From: Robiginitomaculum sp.
GTDB lineage: Bacteria; Pseudomonadota; Alphaproteobacteria; Caulobacterales; Maricaulaceae
Assembly (NCBI GenBank): GCA_021776515.1
Contig: JAJFFS010000008.1
Span: forward strand, 1 to 64,000
Length of the DNA stretch: 64,000 nucleotides
Reading direction: 5' to 3'
Within the stretch, counting starts at the first letter, position 1. Each line of letters opens with the position of its first letter. Below the pieces are notes generated by a model. The model worked only from the letters and a program-made list of their open reading frames with translations. It searched no databases and was not told the origin of the DNA. The position numbers and the translations under genes were made by a program. Positions 39,200 to 49,180 of this stretch are shown in pieces.

Positions 39200-40590
39200 C
39201 TGGGATTCATGATATTATCGGGATCAAGAGCTGTTTTGACGGCACGCATCAATTGCATTTCCACATCGCTTTTTTGGGTGAGCAGTTCTGGTTTTTTCAA
39301 AATACCGATGCCGTGCTCTGCCGATACAGAACCGCCAAGGGCGGATACGCGATCATAGACCGCCTGGGTAAGGCGTGCGCCTTGTCGGGTAAACTCATCG
39401 GGGTCCATGCCCGGGGGCTGCAGGATATTAAAATGCACATTGCCATCGCCCACATGACCAAAGGCAAACACGCGACAGTTTGGGACGATGCGTATGGCCT
39501 CGCCCGAGGCTTCATCAATGAAACGCGCAAGGGAAGAAACCGGCACAGATATATCGTGCTTTAGGGCCGCGCCCTCATTTTTTTGCGCCGCAGACAGCGA
39601 TTCGCGCAGGCGTAAAAATGCCTCTGCCTGCGTATGAGACTGGGCGATGACGGCATCCTCGACAAGGCCTTGTTCCATCGCCTCGCTCAGCACGGCTTCC
39701 ACCAGACCATCGGCTTGTGTTTGGTCAAAAAACCCAAACTCTACAAAGATCTGCCATGGTGAAGGTTTTGCCAATGGTGCCTGATTTCCGGGCACGTTTT
39801 TAACCGTATAGTCCACGCCAATTTGCGGGATCAGTTCAAATTTTGAAAGGGCATTTCCGGTTTTTGCGCGCATCAGCGCCAGCAGTAGAATGGCATCCTT
39901 AACACTGGTCAGGCCGCACCATGCGCTTTTACGGATGGGCGGTTCCGGAAACAGTTTTAGCACCGCGGCTGTAATAATGCCCAATGTTCCCTCTGCACCA
40001 ATGAACAAGTGTTTGAGGTCATAGCCGGTATTGTCTTTGCGCAGACCGTTAAGCGCACTCCAGACATCGCCCGTTGCTGTCACCACTTCCAGCCCCAAAG
40101 TGAGATCGCGGGTATTGCCATAGCGCAGTACCTCCATCCCTCCGGCATTGGTTGAAAGCACCCCGCCAATTGTTGCCGTGCCTTCACTGGCCAGAGATAG
40201 CGGGAAAAGCAGCCCCGCTTCACGCGCCGCCGCTCGGGCTTCTGCCAGTGTGACCCCGGCCTCCAGCGTCAGGGTGGCATTTTCGACATCCAGTGTATGA
40301 ATACGGCTCAGGCATTTGGTGGAGAGCAGCAATTCACCTTGGGGTATTTGCCCGCCGACAAGGCCAGTATTGCCGCCTTGCGGTGTTATTTTAATGCTAT
40401 GACGGGCGCAAAAGCTGACCAGTTCAGAGGTTTTTTTTGTACTGTCTGGCAGTGCCAATAGCGGGGTTTGGCCCTGCCAGCGATCGCGCCATTCATGCAA
40501 ATATGGCAAAAGCTCATCTGCATCCTCTTTCCAGCCTTTTGAGCCAAGAATGGATTTTATGTCAGCAAGATGCTCATCATTGATGCTCAT
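39187..40590 (-). CDS. FAD-binding oxidoreductase (GlcD/D-lactate dehydrogenase-like)
   Basis: ITPQGGNTGLVGGQIPQGELLLS, GTATIGGVLSTNAGGMEVLRYGNTRDLTLGLEVV, GGSVSAEHGIGILKK. Confidence 0.92.
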   Translation of the reverse strand: MSINDEHLADIKSILGSKGWKEDADELLPYLHEWRDRWQGQTPLLALPDSTKKTSELVSFCARHSIKITPQGGNTGLVGGQIPQGELLLSTKCLSRIHTLDVENATLTLEAGVTLAEARAAAREAGLLFPLSLASEGTATIGGVLSTNAGGMEVLRYGNTRDLTLGLEVVTATGDVWSALNGLRKDNTGYDLKHLFIGAEGTLGIITAAVLKLFPEPPIRKSAWCGLTSVKDAILLLALMRAKTGNALSKFELIPQIGVDYTVKNVPGNQAPLAKPSPWQIFVEFGFFDQTQADGLVEAVLSEAMEQGLVEDAVIAQSHTQAEAFLRLRESLSAAQKNEGAALKHDISVPVSSLARFIDEASGEAIRIVPNCRVFAFGHVGDGNVHFNILQPPGMDPDEFTRQGARLTQAVYDRVSALGGSVSAEHGIGILKKPELLTQKSDVEMQLMRAVKTALDPDNIMNPRVLF

Positions 40591-41213
40591 GGCGTTTCTG
40601 TCTTACCTTGAAAGGGGGGCAGAGCATCCATTATTTCGCGTTGCGTAATGTTCCCTTCGCGCAAAACATGAACCTCGCCATGACTAAGGTTCACCAGTGT
40701 CGATGACACGCCCTTCTGGCAAGGGCCATCTTCAAGATATAGCGCCGCACCGGCCATAATTTCAGAGGCAATATCTTCGGCACGTGTTGGCGCGGGCGCA
40801 CCGGCAATATTGGCACTGGGGGCCGCCAGCGCACCATTAAAGTGCGCGATCAGGCTTTGCGTTTTTTCATGGGCAGGTACGCGCAGACCAATGGTGCCTA
40901 CCGCGCCTGTCACTGCCGGGCACAGTAGCGCATCGGCACGTTTAGGCACAATCAGGGTCAGTGCGCCCGGCCAAAACCGTGCGGCAAGGGCGCGGGCGCG
41001 GTCATCAAAAACACCGTATCGTTCAGCCATAGCACTATCGGCCACCAACAGGCTAAACGGCTGATCCGCCGGGCGCTGCTTCAAGGCATAAAGACGCTGC
41101 ACGGCTTTGGTGTTATGGGCATCTGCCGCCAGCCCATAGACCGTGTCTGTGGGGACAATAACCAGCGCACCATCGCGCAAGGCGCTACAAGCTTCATTTA
41201 CGTGTTTATTCAT
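40587..41213 (-). CDS. tsaC: L-threonylcarbamoyladenylate synthase (Sua5/YciO/YrdC)
   Basis: LVIVPTDTVYGLAADAHN, FWPGALTLIVPKR, LAAPSANIAGAPAPT. Confidence 0.92.
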   Translation of the reverse strand: MNKHVNEACSALRDGALVIVPTDTVYGLAADAHNTKAVQRLYALKQRPADQPFSLLVADSAMAERYGVFDDRARALAARFWPGALTLIVPKRADALLCPAVTGAVGTIGLRVPAHEKTQSLIAHFNGALAAPSANIAGAPAPTRAEDIASEIMAGAALYLEDGPCQKGVSSTLVNLSHGEVHVLREGNITQREIMDALPPFQGKTETP

Positions 41214-41244
41214 GTGTGCATTAGAGCGCTTTGGCTTCTATGTC

Positions 41245-42465
41245 TCAAGAGGCGGCGCGGCGTTTGGCCTTCACCCGGAACTGAACCTGCACTATTTTTG
41301 AAACCGTACCGGCACCGGGGTCAGCATTGGTTCCAATGCCAAAGGCCAGCCTGTCAAGCGAGGCAACGCCCTGTGCGAAGGCTTCATCGCCATTAATATC
41401 AAGGCCAAAAACAAGGAAAAGCGGCAGGCGCAAACCCCGCAATGTTAAATGCCCCACCATAATATATTCGCCATCTTCATTTTTGCGAACGCTTTGGCTC
41501 TGAAACACCGCCTCGCTGGCGCTGGCAATATCAAACCAGTCTGCTTCGGGCAGGCTTTTATCATAACTGACATCGCCGGTCTGCGCCGACCCCAGATCAA
41601 CGTGGACGGTGATATTGGCCGATGCCAGATCGTCCGGGTCAAATAATATATCGGCATTCCAGCGGGTGAAATTGCCCTCAACCGTGCGGCCTGAATGGGT
41701 GAAGGCGAAAGCTAGCTTGCTGTTTGCCGGGTCCACAATCCAATTGCCCTGTGTGTTTGCCTGCGCACCTAATCTATTGGCCGGGATAGCCTTTTCGGGT
41801 AAATTACCCAGCAAAGCCATGGTCACAAAAAGCAAAGCCGTGCCACCAAACACCAACAATGCGCCGCGTGGTTTACGCACGGGTGGCGTGCTTTCCCCCA
41901 TGGCCGGGATCATACGGGTCATCTCATTATCTTTGTTGATAAACTGGTGTTTTAGCGCTGCGCCTACATGCAAGAGCAACAGGCCAATGGTGCCAAAGGC
42001 CAGTAATTCATGAACCTCGTGCAACCCGCCAGCAATCCCTTTTTTATGCTCCGCGCCCATCTGCGCCAGAAACCAGATATGCGGCCAGTTTATCTGTGTT
42101 AAAAACATGGTTGGAATGTTTTTTGGTGACGCCGAAACCATCATCCAGCCGGATAAAGGGATAGCAATAATCAGCCCGTAAAACACAATGTGCGTGCCCT
42201 GTGCCGCCAGCCTTTCCCAGGCTTTCATCGTGTCCGGCAAGGGGGGTGGCGGGTTCATAAACCGCCACCCCAGCCGCGCCAGTGACAAAAACAGCACCAT
42301 CAGGCCAAAGCTTTTATGCAGCTGATAAACACTAATTTGTATCGCCTTTGGTGCATCCTCCATCCACAGCCCCACAGGCACCAGACCAAGAATGAAAATG
42401 GCGATCAACCAGTGCAGTATAATGGCGACACGGTTATAACGTGCCGTAGTGAGGGCCGGGCCCAT
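41245..42465 (-). CDS. Cytochrome b561 - YceI domain fusion protein
   Basis: N-terminal RYNRVAIILHWLIAIFILGLVPVGLWMED ... HEVHELLAFGTIGLLLLHVGAALKHQFI; C-terminal NWIVDPANSKLAFAFTHSGRTVEGNFTRWNADILFDP. Confidence 0.88.
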   Translation of the reverse strand: MGPALTTARYNRVAIILHWLIAIFILGLVPVGLWMEDAPKAIQISVYQLHKSFGLMVLFLSLARLGWRFMNPPPPLPDTMKAWERLAAQGTHIVFYGLIIAIPLSGWMMVSASPKNIPTMFLTQINWPHIWFLAQMGAEHKKGIAGGLHEVHELLAFGTIGLLLLHVGAALKHQFINKDNEMTRMIPAMGESTPPVRKPRGALLVFGGTALLFVTMALLGNLPEKAIPANRLGAQANTQGNWIVDPANSKLAFAFTHSGRTVEGNFTRWNADILFDPDDLASANITVHVDLGSAQTGDVSYDKSLPEADWFDIASASEAVFQSQSVRKNEDGEYIMVGHLTLRGLRLPLFLVFGLDINGDEAFAQGVASLDRLAFGIGTNADPGAGTVSKIVQVQFRVKAKRRAAS

Positions 42466-42467
42466 GC

Positions 42468-43130
42468 TTATGGAGCTTTACCAAATTCGGCTTCAATGAA
42501 GAACTCTATTTCATCACCAATAAAAGGCACATAAGCGACCAGCCCCCAATTGGAACGCTTCAGTTTGCCATGGCCGGAAAACCCGACCGCCGGCCTACCG
42601 GCCATGGGATGTTTGGCATAGGCACCGTTCAGGGTTACGTGCATGCTTACCGGATGAGTTTTACCCAACATGGTAAAGTCTCCGGTAATGACGCCCGTAT
42701 TATCGCCCGTGCGTTCAATGCCTGTCGCCTTATAGGTGATTTTAGAAAATTCACCGGCATTAAACCATTGCTCGCCATTGGCCAGTTCACCATCAAAATC
42801 TGTTTTTTCCGGATTTGGATAATCCGTGCGAATGGATGTCGGGTCGATGGTGACCGCCAGTGTGCTTTGTTCAGGCTTGCCCGCATCCAGATTTAGATCA
42901 ACATCAAAGCTGGTGAAGCGGGCGGTATAATTGGACAGGCCAAAATGGCTAATCTTCCATGTCAGGCTGGCATGGCTCATATCAATATTATACGCGCCGG
43001 ATGGGATGTCGGCCAGCGACACGACGGCTGCGGCAGTTTGTGCCTTTGCCGCCTGCTCATGGGCCTCGTGGGTCTGGGCAGTGCCCGCAACAAAAAGGGC
43101 GACACTGGTGGTCAGGATAAATTTGTTCAT
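42468..43130 (-). CDS. YceI family periplasmic protein
   Basis: Signal peptide; YNIDMSHASLTWKISHFGLSNYTARFTSFDVDLNLD. Confidence 0.93.
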   Translation of the reverse strand: MNKFILTTSVALFVAGTAQTHEAHEQAAKAQTAAAVVSLADIPSGAYNIDMSHASLTWKISHFGLSNYTARFTSFDVDLNLDAGKPEQSTLAVTIDPTSIRTDYPNPEKTDFDGELANGEQWFNAGEFSKITYKATGIERTGDNTGVITGDFTMLGKTHPVSMHVTLNGAYAKHPMAGRPAVGFSGHGKLKRSNWGLVAYVPFIGDEIEFFIEAEFGKAP

Positions 43131-43228
43131 TTTATAACTCCTGTTCGCAAGCTACTACATGCTTTGTGATTAGAGAATACGTTTGTCTTCACAATCAATT
43201 GAGTTTGAAAAACAATCTCCAAAAAAGA

Positions 43229-43253
43229 GGGCTGACGCATATAGCGCCAGCCC
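43229..43253 (-). terminator. Strong Rho-independent hairpin downstream of hisS (bidirectional appearance)
   Basis: GGGCTGACGCATATAGCGCCAGCCC flanked by AAAAAAGA and TTTTTAA. Confidence 0.75.
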
Positions 43254-43391
43254 TTTTTAAGGTCGGTCGATGAGGGACGTTTCCTCCCCGAAAACGCCAA
43301 ACGAAACGCCAAGCGCTTCGTCTAACCGCATCCTTGAGGAGTAGGCAGGCGGAGTCAAGCTCGCACAATGATTTGGTAATCATTTCAACGT

Positions 43392-44870
43392 CTAGTTGAG
43401 TGCTTGTTCAACCATTTCAATCAGGGATTCTTTAGGCCCGGTGGTTTGCGCCGGGCGGCCTTCGCGCCATTCTTTATTGTCTTTGATGTCTCCGGACATT
43501 TGCTGACCCAGCACCAGGTTTTTGACCGTAACCTGACCGGCAAGGCGTTCATCTTCGCCAACGATAACCACTGCCGGGGCATTGCGTTTGTCGGCATATT
43601 TCATTTGCGCCTTCATGCCGCTGCCGCCCATGTAAACCTCGGCGCGAATATTGGCGGCGCGCAGCGCGGTTGCCATGGCAAAATAGCGGGCCATCTGGTC
43701 TGCTTCCAATGCCAGAATAACTACCGGGCCAATTTCGGTTGTTCCCAGACGTCCAAGGCTGTGCAAGGCAGCGGCAAAGCGCGAAACGCCAAAGGAAAAC
43801 CCGGTTGCAGGTACGGGCTGGCCGCGAAACCGGGCGATGAGATCATCATAACGCCCGCCGCCACCGGCGGAGCCAAAGCGTGTTGGCTGGCCTTTTTCAT
43901 TGACTGTTTCAATGCGCAAATCGGCCTCAAACACTGGCCCGGTATAATAACCAAGGCCGCGCACAATGGAGGGGTCAATGATGGCCCGGCCATCATCATA
44001 ACCGCAGGCTTGCAACAGCGCGGCAATGGCCCGCAACTCATCCAGGCCTTCCGCGCCCTTTTCGGAAACGCCCATAAGCGGCTCCAATGCTGATAATGTG
44101 GCGTCCAGATCATCAGCGCCTGCCTCGGTATAGGCCAGCACGGTGGTAATGCCTTGGGCACTAAGTCCGGCGCCTTTGGTAAAATCGCCCGAGGCATCCT
44201 TGCGGCCATCGCCCAATAGCCGGGCAACAGCCTCTGGCCCCAAACGGTCCAGCTTGTCGATGGCGCGTAACGTGCGCAAGCGTTGCAAGGCACCCTCATC
44301 GGTGTCCGGCACGCCAATATTGCCCAAAATGGCATCCAGCAATTTACGGTTATTGACGCGGATTACATATTCGCTGCGTGCCAGCCCGGCGGCATCCATA
44401 ACATCGGCGGCCAGCATGATCATTTCGGCATCTGCCGCCGCGCCCGGTGCGCCAATAGTATCGGCGTCAATTTGAATAAATTCACGAAACCGCCCGGGCC
44501 CGGGTTTTTCATTGCGCCAGACCGGCCCCACGGCAAACCGCCGCAAGGGCTTGGGCAGCGGGTCATAGTTTTCGGCGACAAAACGCGCCAAAGGTGCGGT
44601 CAGGTCATAGCGCAAGGCCATCCATTGATCGTCGTCATCGGTAAAAGCAAAAACACCTTCATTGGGCCGGTCATCATCGGGCAGAAATTTACCCAAACAA
44701 TCAGCATATTCCAGAGCCGAAGTGCTTAGCGGCTCAAAGCCGTGGCTGGCGTAAACATCCGCTGCCGCCGCAATCAGCGCATTTTCAGCACTGGCCAGCG
44801 CACCAAAACGATCTTCAAAACCTTTGGGGCGTCTGGCCTTGGGGCGAAAGGATTTGGTCTTTTTGCTCAT
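43392..44870 (-). CDS. hisS: Histidine--tRNA ligase
   Basis: ARRPKGFEDRFG, ALRYDLTAPLARFVAEN, FREFIQIDADTIG, GGGRYDDLI. Confidence 0.95.
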   Translation of the reverse strand: MSKKTKSFRPKARRPKGFEDRFGALASAENALIAAAADVYASHGFEPLSTSALEYADCLGKFLPDDDRPNEGVFAFTDDDDQWMALRYDLTAPLARFVAENYDPLPKPLRRFAVGPVWRNEKPGPGRFREFIQIDADTIGAPGAAADAEMIMLAADVMDAAGLARSEYVIRVNNRKLLDAILGNIGVPDTDEGALQRLRTLRAIDKLDRLGPEAVARLLGDGRKDASGDFTKGAGLSAQGITTVLAYTEAGADDLDATLSALEPLMGVSEKGAEGLDELRAIAALLQACGYDDGRAIIDPSIVRGLGYYTGPVFEADLRIETVNEKGQPTRFGSAGGGGRYDDLIARFRGQPVPATGFSFGVSRFAAALHSLGRLGTTEIGPVVILALEADQMARYFAMATALRAANIRAEVYMGGSGMKAQMKYADKRNAPAVVIVGEDERLAGQVTVKNLVLGQQMSGDIKDNKEWREGRPAQTTGPKESLIEMVEQALN

Positions 44871-46441
44871 GATGGTTTTGTTATCCGCTTAATCAGTGTC
44901 GCCGTTGAGGGGTCCATACCGTCTGTGTCTGTGTTTTCAAGGCGGTCTTGCAGGTCGAGCGCCACATGCTTGCCCAGTTCCACCCCCCATTGGTCAAACG
45001 GGTTGATACCGCAAAGTACGGCCTGAGCTACGGTTTCATGTTCATAAAAGGCCAGCAATGCGCCCAGGCAAAATGGCGAAAGTTCATCCAGCAACAGTAT
45101 TGTCGAAGGGCGATTGCCGGGGAAGTTCTTATGGGGTTCGGCAGGGTTTTCCGGCGTGCCGGTCATCAAGGCGCGGGACTGGGCCAACATATTGGCCAGC
45201 ACGCCCTTGTGTTGGGCCGGATTGTGTTCCTGATCCCGTACAAAGCCGATAAAATCTACCGGCACCGGTACCGGCCCCTGATGAAGTTGCTGGAAGAAAG
45301 CGTGTTGGGCATTGGTCCCTTCGGTACCAAAAATAACCGGCGAAGCGGCCAGTGTGGCAGGGGTACCATCGGCCTTAACGCTTTTGCCGTTTGATTCCAT
45401 AATCAGCTGTTGCAAATAGGATGGCAGCAAAGCCAGCCGCGTTGCATAGGGGATAATGGCGCGGGCTTGCAAGCCCAGAAAATTACGGTTCCAGAACTGG
45501 ATAAGCGCAGACAAAAGCGGCGCATTGGCGTGCACCGGGGTGTTCAGCGCGTGAGCGTCCATGGCCGCTGCGCCCGCTAATAATTCGTCAAAGGCACCGC
45601 CCGATAGTCCGGCCATAAGGCTTACCCCAACGGCAGACCACAGCGAATAGCGTCCGCCTACCCAGTCGTACATGGCAAAGACGTTGTCCTCGTTGATGCC
45701 AAACGCCTTGATGGCTTCAAGGTTGGAGGAAATGGCGGCTATGTGTTTGGCGGGTGCATCGGCACCCAAATGCTGGACCAGCCAGGCCCGTGCCACATTG
45801 GCATTAGCCAGAGTTTCGCGGGTAGAGAAAGTTTTGGATACCACCACAATCATGGTTGCTTCCGGGTCGCACCCTTCCAGCGCATCGTTTATGTCGGCGG
45901 CGTCAAGATTGGCGGCAAAGCGCACGGTAATGCCGGGTGCCTTATGGCGATGCAGGGCTTGCGCCAGCAGACGCGGCCCCAGATCCGAGCCACCAATACC
46001 GATATGCACCAAAGTGCTGATCGGTCTGCCGGTAATGCCTTTTACTTCGCCAGCCCGAAGTTTGTTGGTAAAGGCCCGCATTTTGGTGCGTTCTGCCTTG
46101 ACCGATTTAGAAATATTTTTGCCCAATGCCATGGCCCCGGCACCATCCGGTGCCCGCAATGCCATATGCTGCGCGGCGCGGCTCTCGGATGTGTTGACCA
46201 CATCGCCCGCCGCCATGGCAGCAAAGAACCCGGTTAAGTTTCTCACCTCAGCCAGTTTCAACAGGCATTCGAGCGTTTCGTTATCAACCTTTTGTTTTGA
46301 AAAGTCAGCAAATATGCCCGGTGCCTGAATACCAAGGTGCGCCATGCGTTGCGACTCATCGCTCAACAGGCTCACCAAAGTGTGTGTTGACAATCGTGCC
46401 GCCAGATCAGAAAGCTCGCCGATGATAGATTTTTCACTCAT
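44867..46441 (-). CDS. pgi: Glucose-6-phosphate isomerase
   Basis: LVHIGIGGSDLGPRLLAQAL, VGGRYSLWSAVGVSLM, FDQWGVELGKHVA. Start moved to MSEKSIIGE. Confidence 0.96.
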   Translation of the reverse strand: MSEKSIIGELSDLAARLSTHTLVSLLSDESQRMAHLGIQAPGIFADFSKQKVDNETLECLLKLAEVRNLTGFFAAMAAGDVVNTSESRAAQHMALRAPDGAGAMALGKNISKSVKAERTKMRAFTNKLRAGEVKGITGRPISTLVHIGIGGSDLGPRLLAQALHRHKAPGITVRFAANLDAADINDALEGCDPEATMIVVVSKTFSTRETLANANVARAWLVQHLGADAPAKHIAAISSNLEAIKAFGINEDNVFAMYDWVGGRYSLWSAVGVSLMAGLSGGAFDELLAGAAAMDAHALNTPVHANAPLLSALIQFWNRNFLGLQARAIIPYATRLALLPSYLQQLIMESNGKSVKADGTPATLAASPVIFGTEGTNAQHAFFQQLHQGPVPVPVDFIGFVRDQEHNPAQHKGVLANMLAQSRALMTGTPENPAEPHKNFPGNRPSTILLLDELSPFCLGALLAFYEHETVAQAVLCGINPFDQWGVELGKHVALDLQDRLENTDTDGMDPSTATLIKRITKPS

Positions 46442-46469
46442 ACGTCCTTTTCCCGCGCCGGGACCGGCA

Positions 46470-47036
46470 ATGCAAGAGGTGAACAAGGTGTCTCCCAAAG
46501 TTTTTGGCAGGGTTTTTACGGATTTAAGAATTATATATGCCGTTTTTCTGATCGCGCTTTTTGGATTTGCCTCTCCGGTACGCAGCGATGACCTTATGGA
46601 CAATTTCAAGGAATTTCAGATGAGTGCACAGACGCTGGTAGAGGCGGCAGCTGAGGCGACGACAATGGCAAGTGCGCACCCCTTCGCCCCGCCAGAGGCT
46701 TTTGATATGGCAGGCGGCTTTGCCCGTGGCATTATAAACTTTAGCGATCTGGCCAAAGCGTTAAGCGCACAGTTAGAGTTGAATAATGGCCCCAGAGATC
46801 TGCGTTGCATTTATCGGGGCATGGCAGAGGATGCAAAAAAACGTTTGTCTGCGCTACAGCATGCTAAAAATGCCGGCGCGCAGGCGGTGATCCTGAAGGA
46901 TTTGAACGCGCTTTTTTCTGATGCCGTTGAAATAACACCGGCCAGTAAAACCGCCTTGGCAGATCATCATGAGGAAGGGGCAGGACAATGCCCGACAGCG
47001 CCCGGTCAAAAAATAGACAATCTACCCAATCTCTAA
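46470..47036 (+). CDS. Hypothetical secreted protein
   Basis: MQEVNKVSPKVFGRVFTDLRIIYAVFLIALFGFASPVRSDD signal-like N-terminus; no recognised family. Confidence 0.5.
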   Translation: MQEVNKVSPKVFGRVFTDLRIIYAVFLIALFGFASPVRSDDLMDNFKEFQMSAQTLVEAAAEATTMASAHPFAPPEAFDMAGGFARGIINFSDLAKALSAQLELNNGPRDLRCIYRGMAEDAKKRLSALQHAKNAGAQAVILKDLNALFSDAVEITPASKTALADHHEEGAGQCPTAPGQKIDNLPNL

Positions 47037-47046
47037 ATGGGGTGCT

Positions 47047-49092
47047 TTACCGCGCCATAAGGGCATCAATGACCATGCCTTCGGTCAAAAGCTGCGGCAG
47101 AATTTGTGGCTGGGTCACACCCGGATGATAGACAAGGTAAAGCGGTACACCGGCGCGGCCATGGCGTGCCAGTTCCCGGGCAATATCGTCATTGCGGTTG
47201 GTCCAGTCACCCACAAGATAAACAGCGTTTGCTTTTTTGAAGGCGCGGCTGACCTTTTTGCTGGAAAGTGCAAGGCGCTCATTGACCTGACAGGTCACGC
47301 ACCAGCTGGCGGTAAAATCGACAAACACCACATGGCCTTCGGCTTGTAATTCGACGGCCCGCCCCGGTGCCCACACTTGCGGCTCCAGTGCGCTGGCATC
47401 TTTGCCGTTCAGCCCGGACCATAGCACCCAGAGAGTGGCGATAAGGGCGATAACGGCGCTGATTTTACCCGCACGTTCACCCTTGGCGGCCCACACCGCA
47501 AAGGCGATAAGCACCATGGCCGCCAAAACGGCGGCAACACCGATGGAGCCCGCCTGACCATCCAGCACCCAGACCAGCCACACAGCAGCAGCAAACATGG
47601 GAAAGGCCATCAATTGGCCAAAACGCACCATCCAGTCGCCGGGCTTGGGCAGCAAGCGCAAAAGCGCCGGGAAAAAGCTAAGGGCAAAAAATGGCGCACC
47701 GAAACCAAGACCTAAAGCCGCAAACACAGCCATGGTGATGCCGGGTCCCTGAGTTAATGTATAACCAAGCGCCCAGCCCATAGCCGGGGCCGTGCAGGGG
47801 GACGCCACCACCACCGCCAGAACGCCGGTGAAAAATGCGCCGGTATTACCGCCCGCACCCGCCAGTTCACTGCCTAGCCCCATCATGCGTTCGCCAAAAT
47901 GCATAAAGCCCAGCAGCATCAGGCCCAGAATGAAGAACAACAGTGCCAAAGCGGCAACAAAGGGCGGGAATTGCAATTGAAAGCCCCAGCCAATTTGCTG
48001 GCCCGAAGCCTTTAGCGCAATAAGAAGTCCACCAAGCGCCATAAATGAAATCAGCACACCAGCCAGAAACAAAATTCCGTGGCGACGGATTTCACTGGCC
48101 TCATCGTGGGCGCGGGTGACAAACCCCATGGCTTTCATGGAGAGGACCGGAAATACGCAAGGCATCAAATTAAGGATCACACCGCCAATAAAAGCAAATA
48201 AAAGCGCCTGAATTAACGCTGCGCCGCTTTGAGCCTCTGGTTCTGTACCGGGCATGGTATCCGCACCAGTACCCGCCAGCGCGACACCGGGATGCACGGT
48301 AAGGGAGACCGCCTTGTCGCCAAGGGCCAAAACGCCCTCTATCGGCCCGTTTAAGCCTTTTTTGGCCCGATAGCCCGGCTTGGTCCACAAGGTAAAGCCC
48401 TCTGGCCCCCGCGATAGTAATTGCGGTTCGGCATGGCGGACGGCGCCGGTATCAATGGGGAAAAAGTAGGCGGTTTTCACGTTTTTCAAACCCGGCCCGG
48501 CGAAGCTATAGGTCAGGGTTTCACCTTTTAGGCTCGCCCCTGTTTGAATACTGCTGTCAGGCGCTGCCATTTTAGCCAGGGCATCTTGCGCCGTCTCGTG
48601 CCATTTTGAGTTGGGTGTGGTTGTTTCCCCGGTTTGCACGGTGAAGGTGAAATGGCCTTCTTCGGGAATGCAAATATCTTCGCAAATCAGCCAGGTAGCA
48701 TGGGCGGCAAAGGTAAGCGTTTGCCCCAATGCCAGATCAGCGGCGGCATGCAAAGGCACAGTGTAAATTGCCTCATCTTCATAACCATAATTGACCAATG
48801 GTCCCAGCGCGATTGTTTGGGGCACGGGCCATTGAATATCGCCTGCCGTAATGCCGGTCGGTAATGTCCAATGAATGCGGGTGGGTTCGCCCGCATCGCC
48901 CGGATTAATCCAGTATGTGTGCCAATGTTCACGAAGGTCCATTTTCAGGACGGCATTAAAGCTGTCGCCGGGCGCAATGGTCGTAACATCGGCCTCTAAT
49001 TGCGCGGTCGCATTTTCCGTCGTGGCGGTGCTGGCAAGGGCGGGCGCACCCCCAAAGGTTAGCAAGGCAAACAGGGCCAATAAAACGCGCAT
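47047..49092 (-). CDS. DsbD/ScsB-type protein-disulfide reductase
   Basis: Signal peptide; multiple TM with LMPCVFPVLSMKAMGF and VASPCTAPAMGWALGY; C-terminal thioredoxin VDFTASWCVTCQVNE. Confidence 0.92.
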   Translation of the reverse strand: MRVLLALFALLTFGGAPALASTATTENATAQLEADVTTIAPGDSFNAVLKMDLREHWHTYWINPGDAGEPTRIHWTLPTGITAGDIQWPVPQTIALGPLVNYGYEDEAIYTVPLHAAADLALGQTLTFAAHATWLICEDICIPEEGHFTFTVQTGETTTPNSKWHETAQDALAKMAAPDSSIQTGASLKGETLTYSFAGPGLKNVKTAYFFPIDTGAVRHAEPQLLSRGPEGFTLWTKPGYRAKKGLNGPIEGVLALGDKAVSLTVHPGVALAGTGADTMPGTEPEAQSGAALIQALLFAFIGGVILNLMPCVFPVLSMKAMGFVTRAHDEASEIRRHGILFLAGVLISFMALGGLLIALKASGQQIGWGFQLQFPPFVAALALLFFILGLMLLGFMHFGERMMGLGSELAGAGGNTGAFFTGVLAVVVASPCTAPAMGWALGYTLTQGPGITMAVFAALGLGFGAPFFALSFFPALLRLLPKPGDWMVRFGQLMAFPMFAAAVWLVWVLDGQAGSIGVAAVLAAMVLIAFAVWAAKGERAGKISAVIALIATLWVLWSGLNGKDASALEPQVWAPGRAVELQAEGHVVFVDFTASWCVTCQVNERLALSSKKVSRAFKKANAVYLVGDWTNRNDDIARELARHGRAGVPLYLVYHPGVTQPQILPQLLTEGMVIDALMAR

Positions 49093-49180
49093 GAATAAAA
49101 CTCCAAAGGTCAATTTACGCCCTATAGCGCCTGCGTACCCCTATGGGCAGACCCCCTCGCGCTTTTGTGAGGGTAAACGC

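Noticed and set aside
43404-44093. 229-aa plus-strand ORF antisense to hisS (also 35384-36034 antisense to gntP)
   Set aside because: Low-complexity antisense frames opposite well-supported conserved genes.
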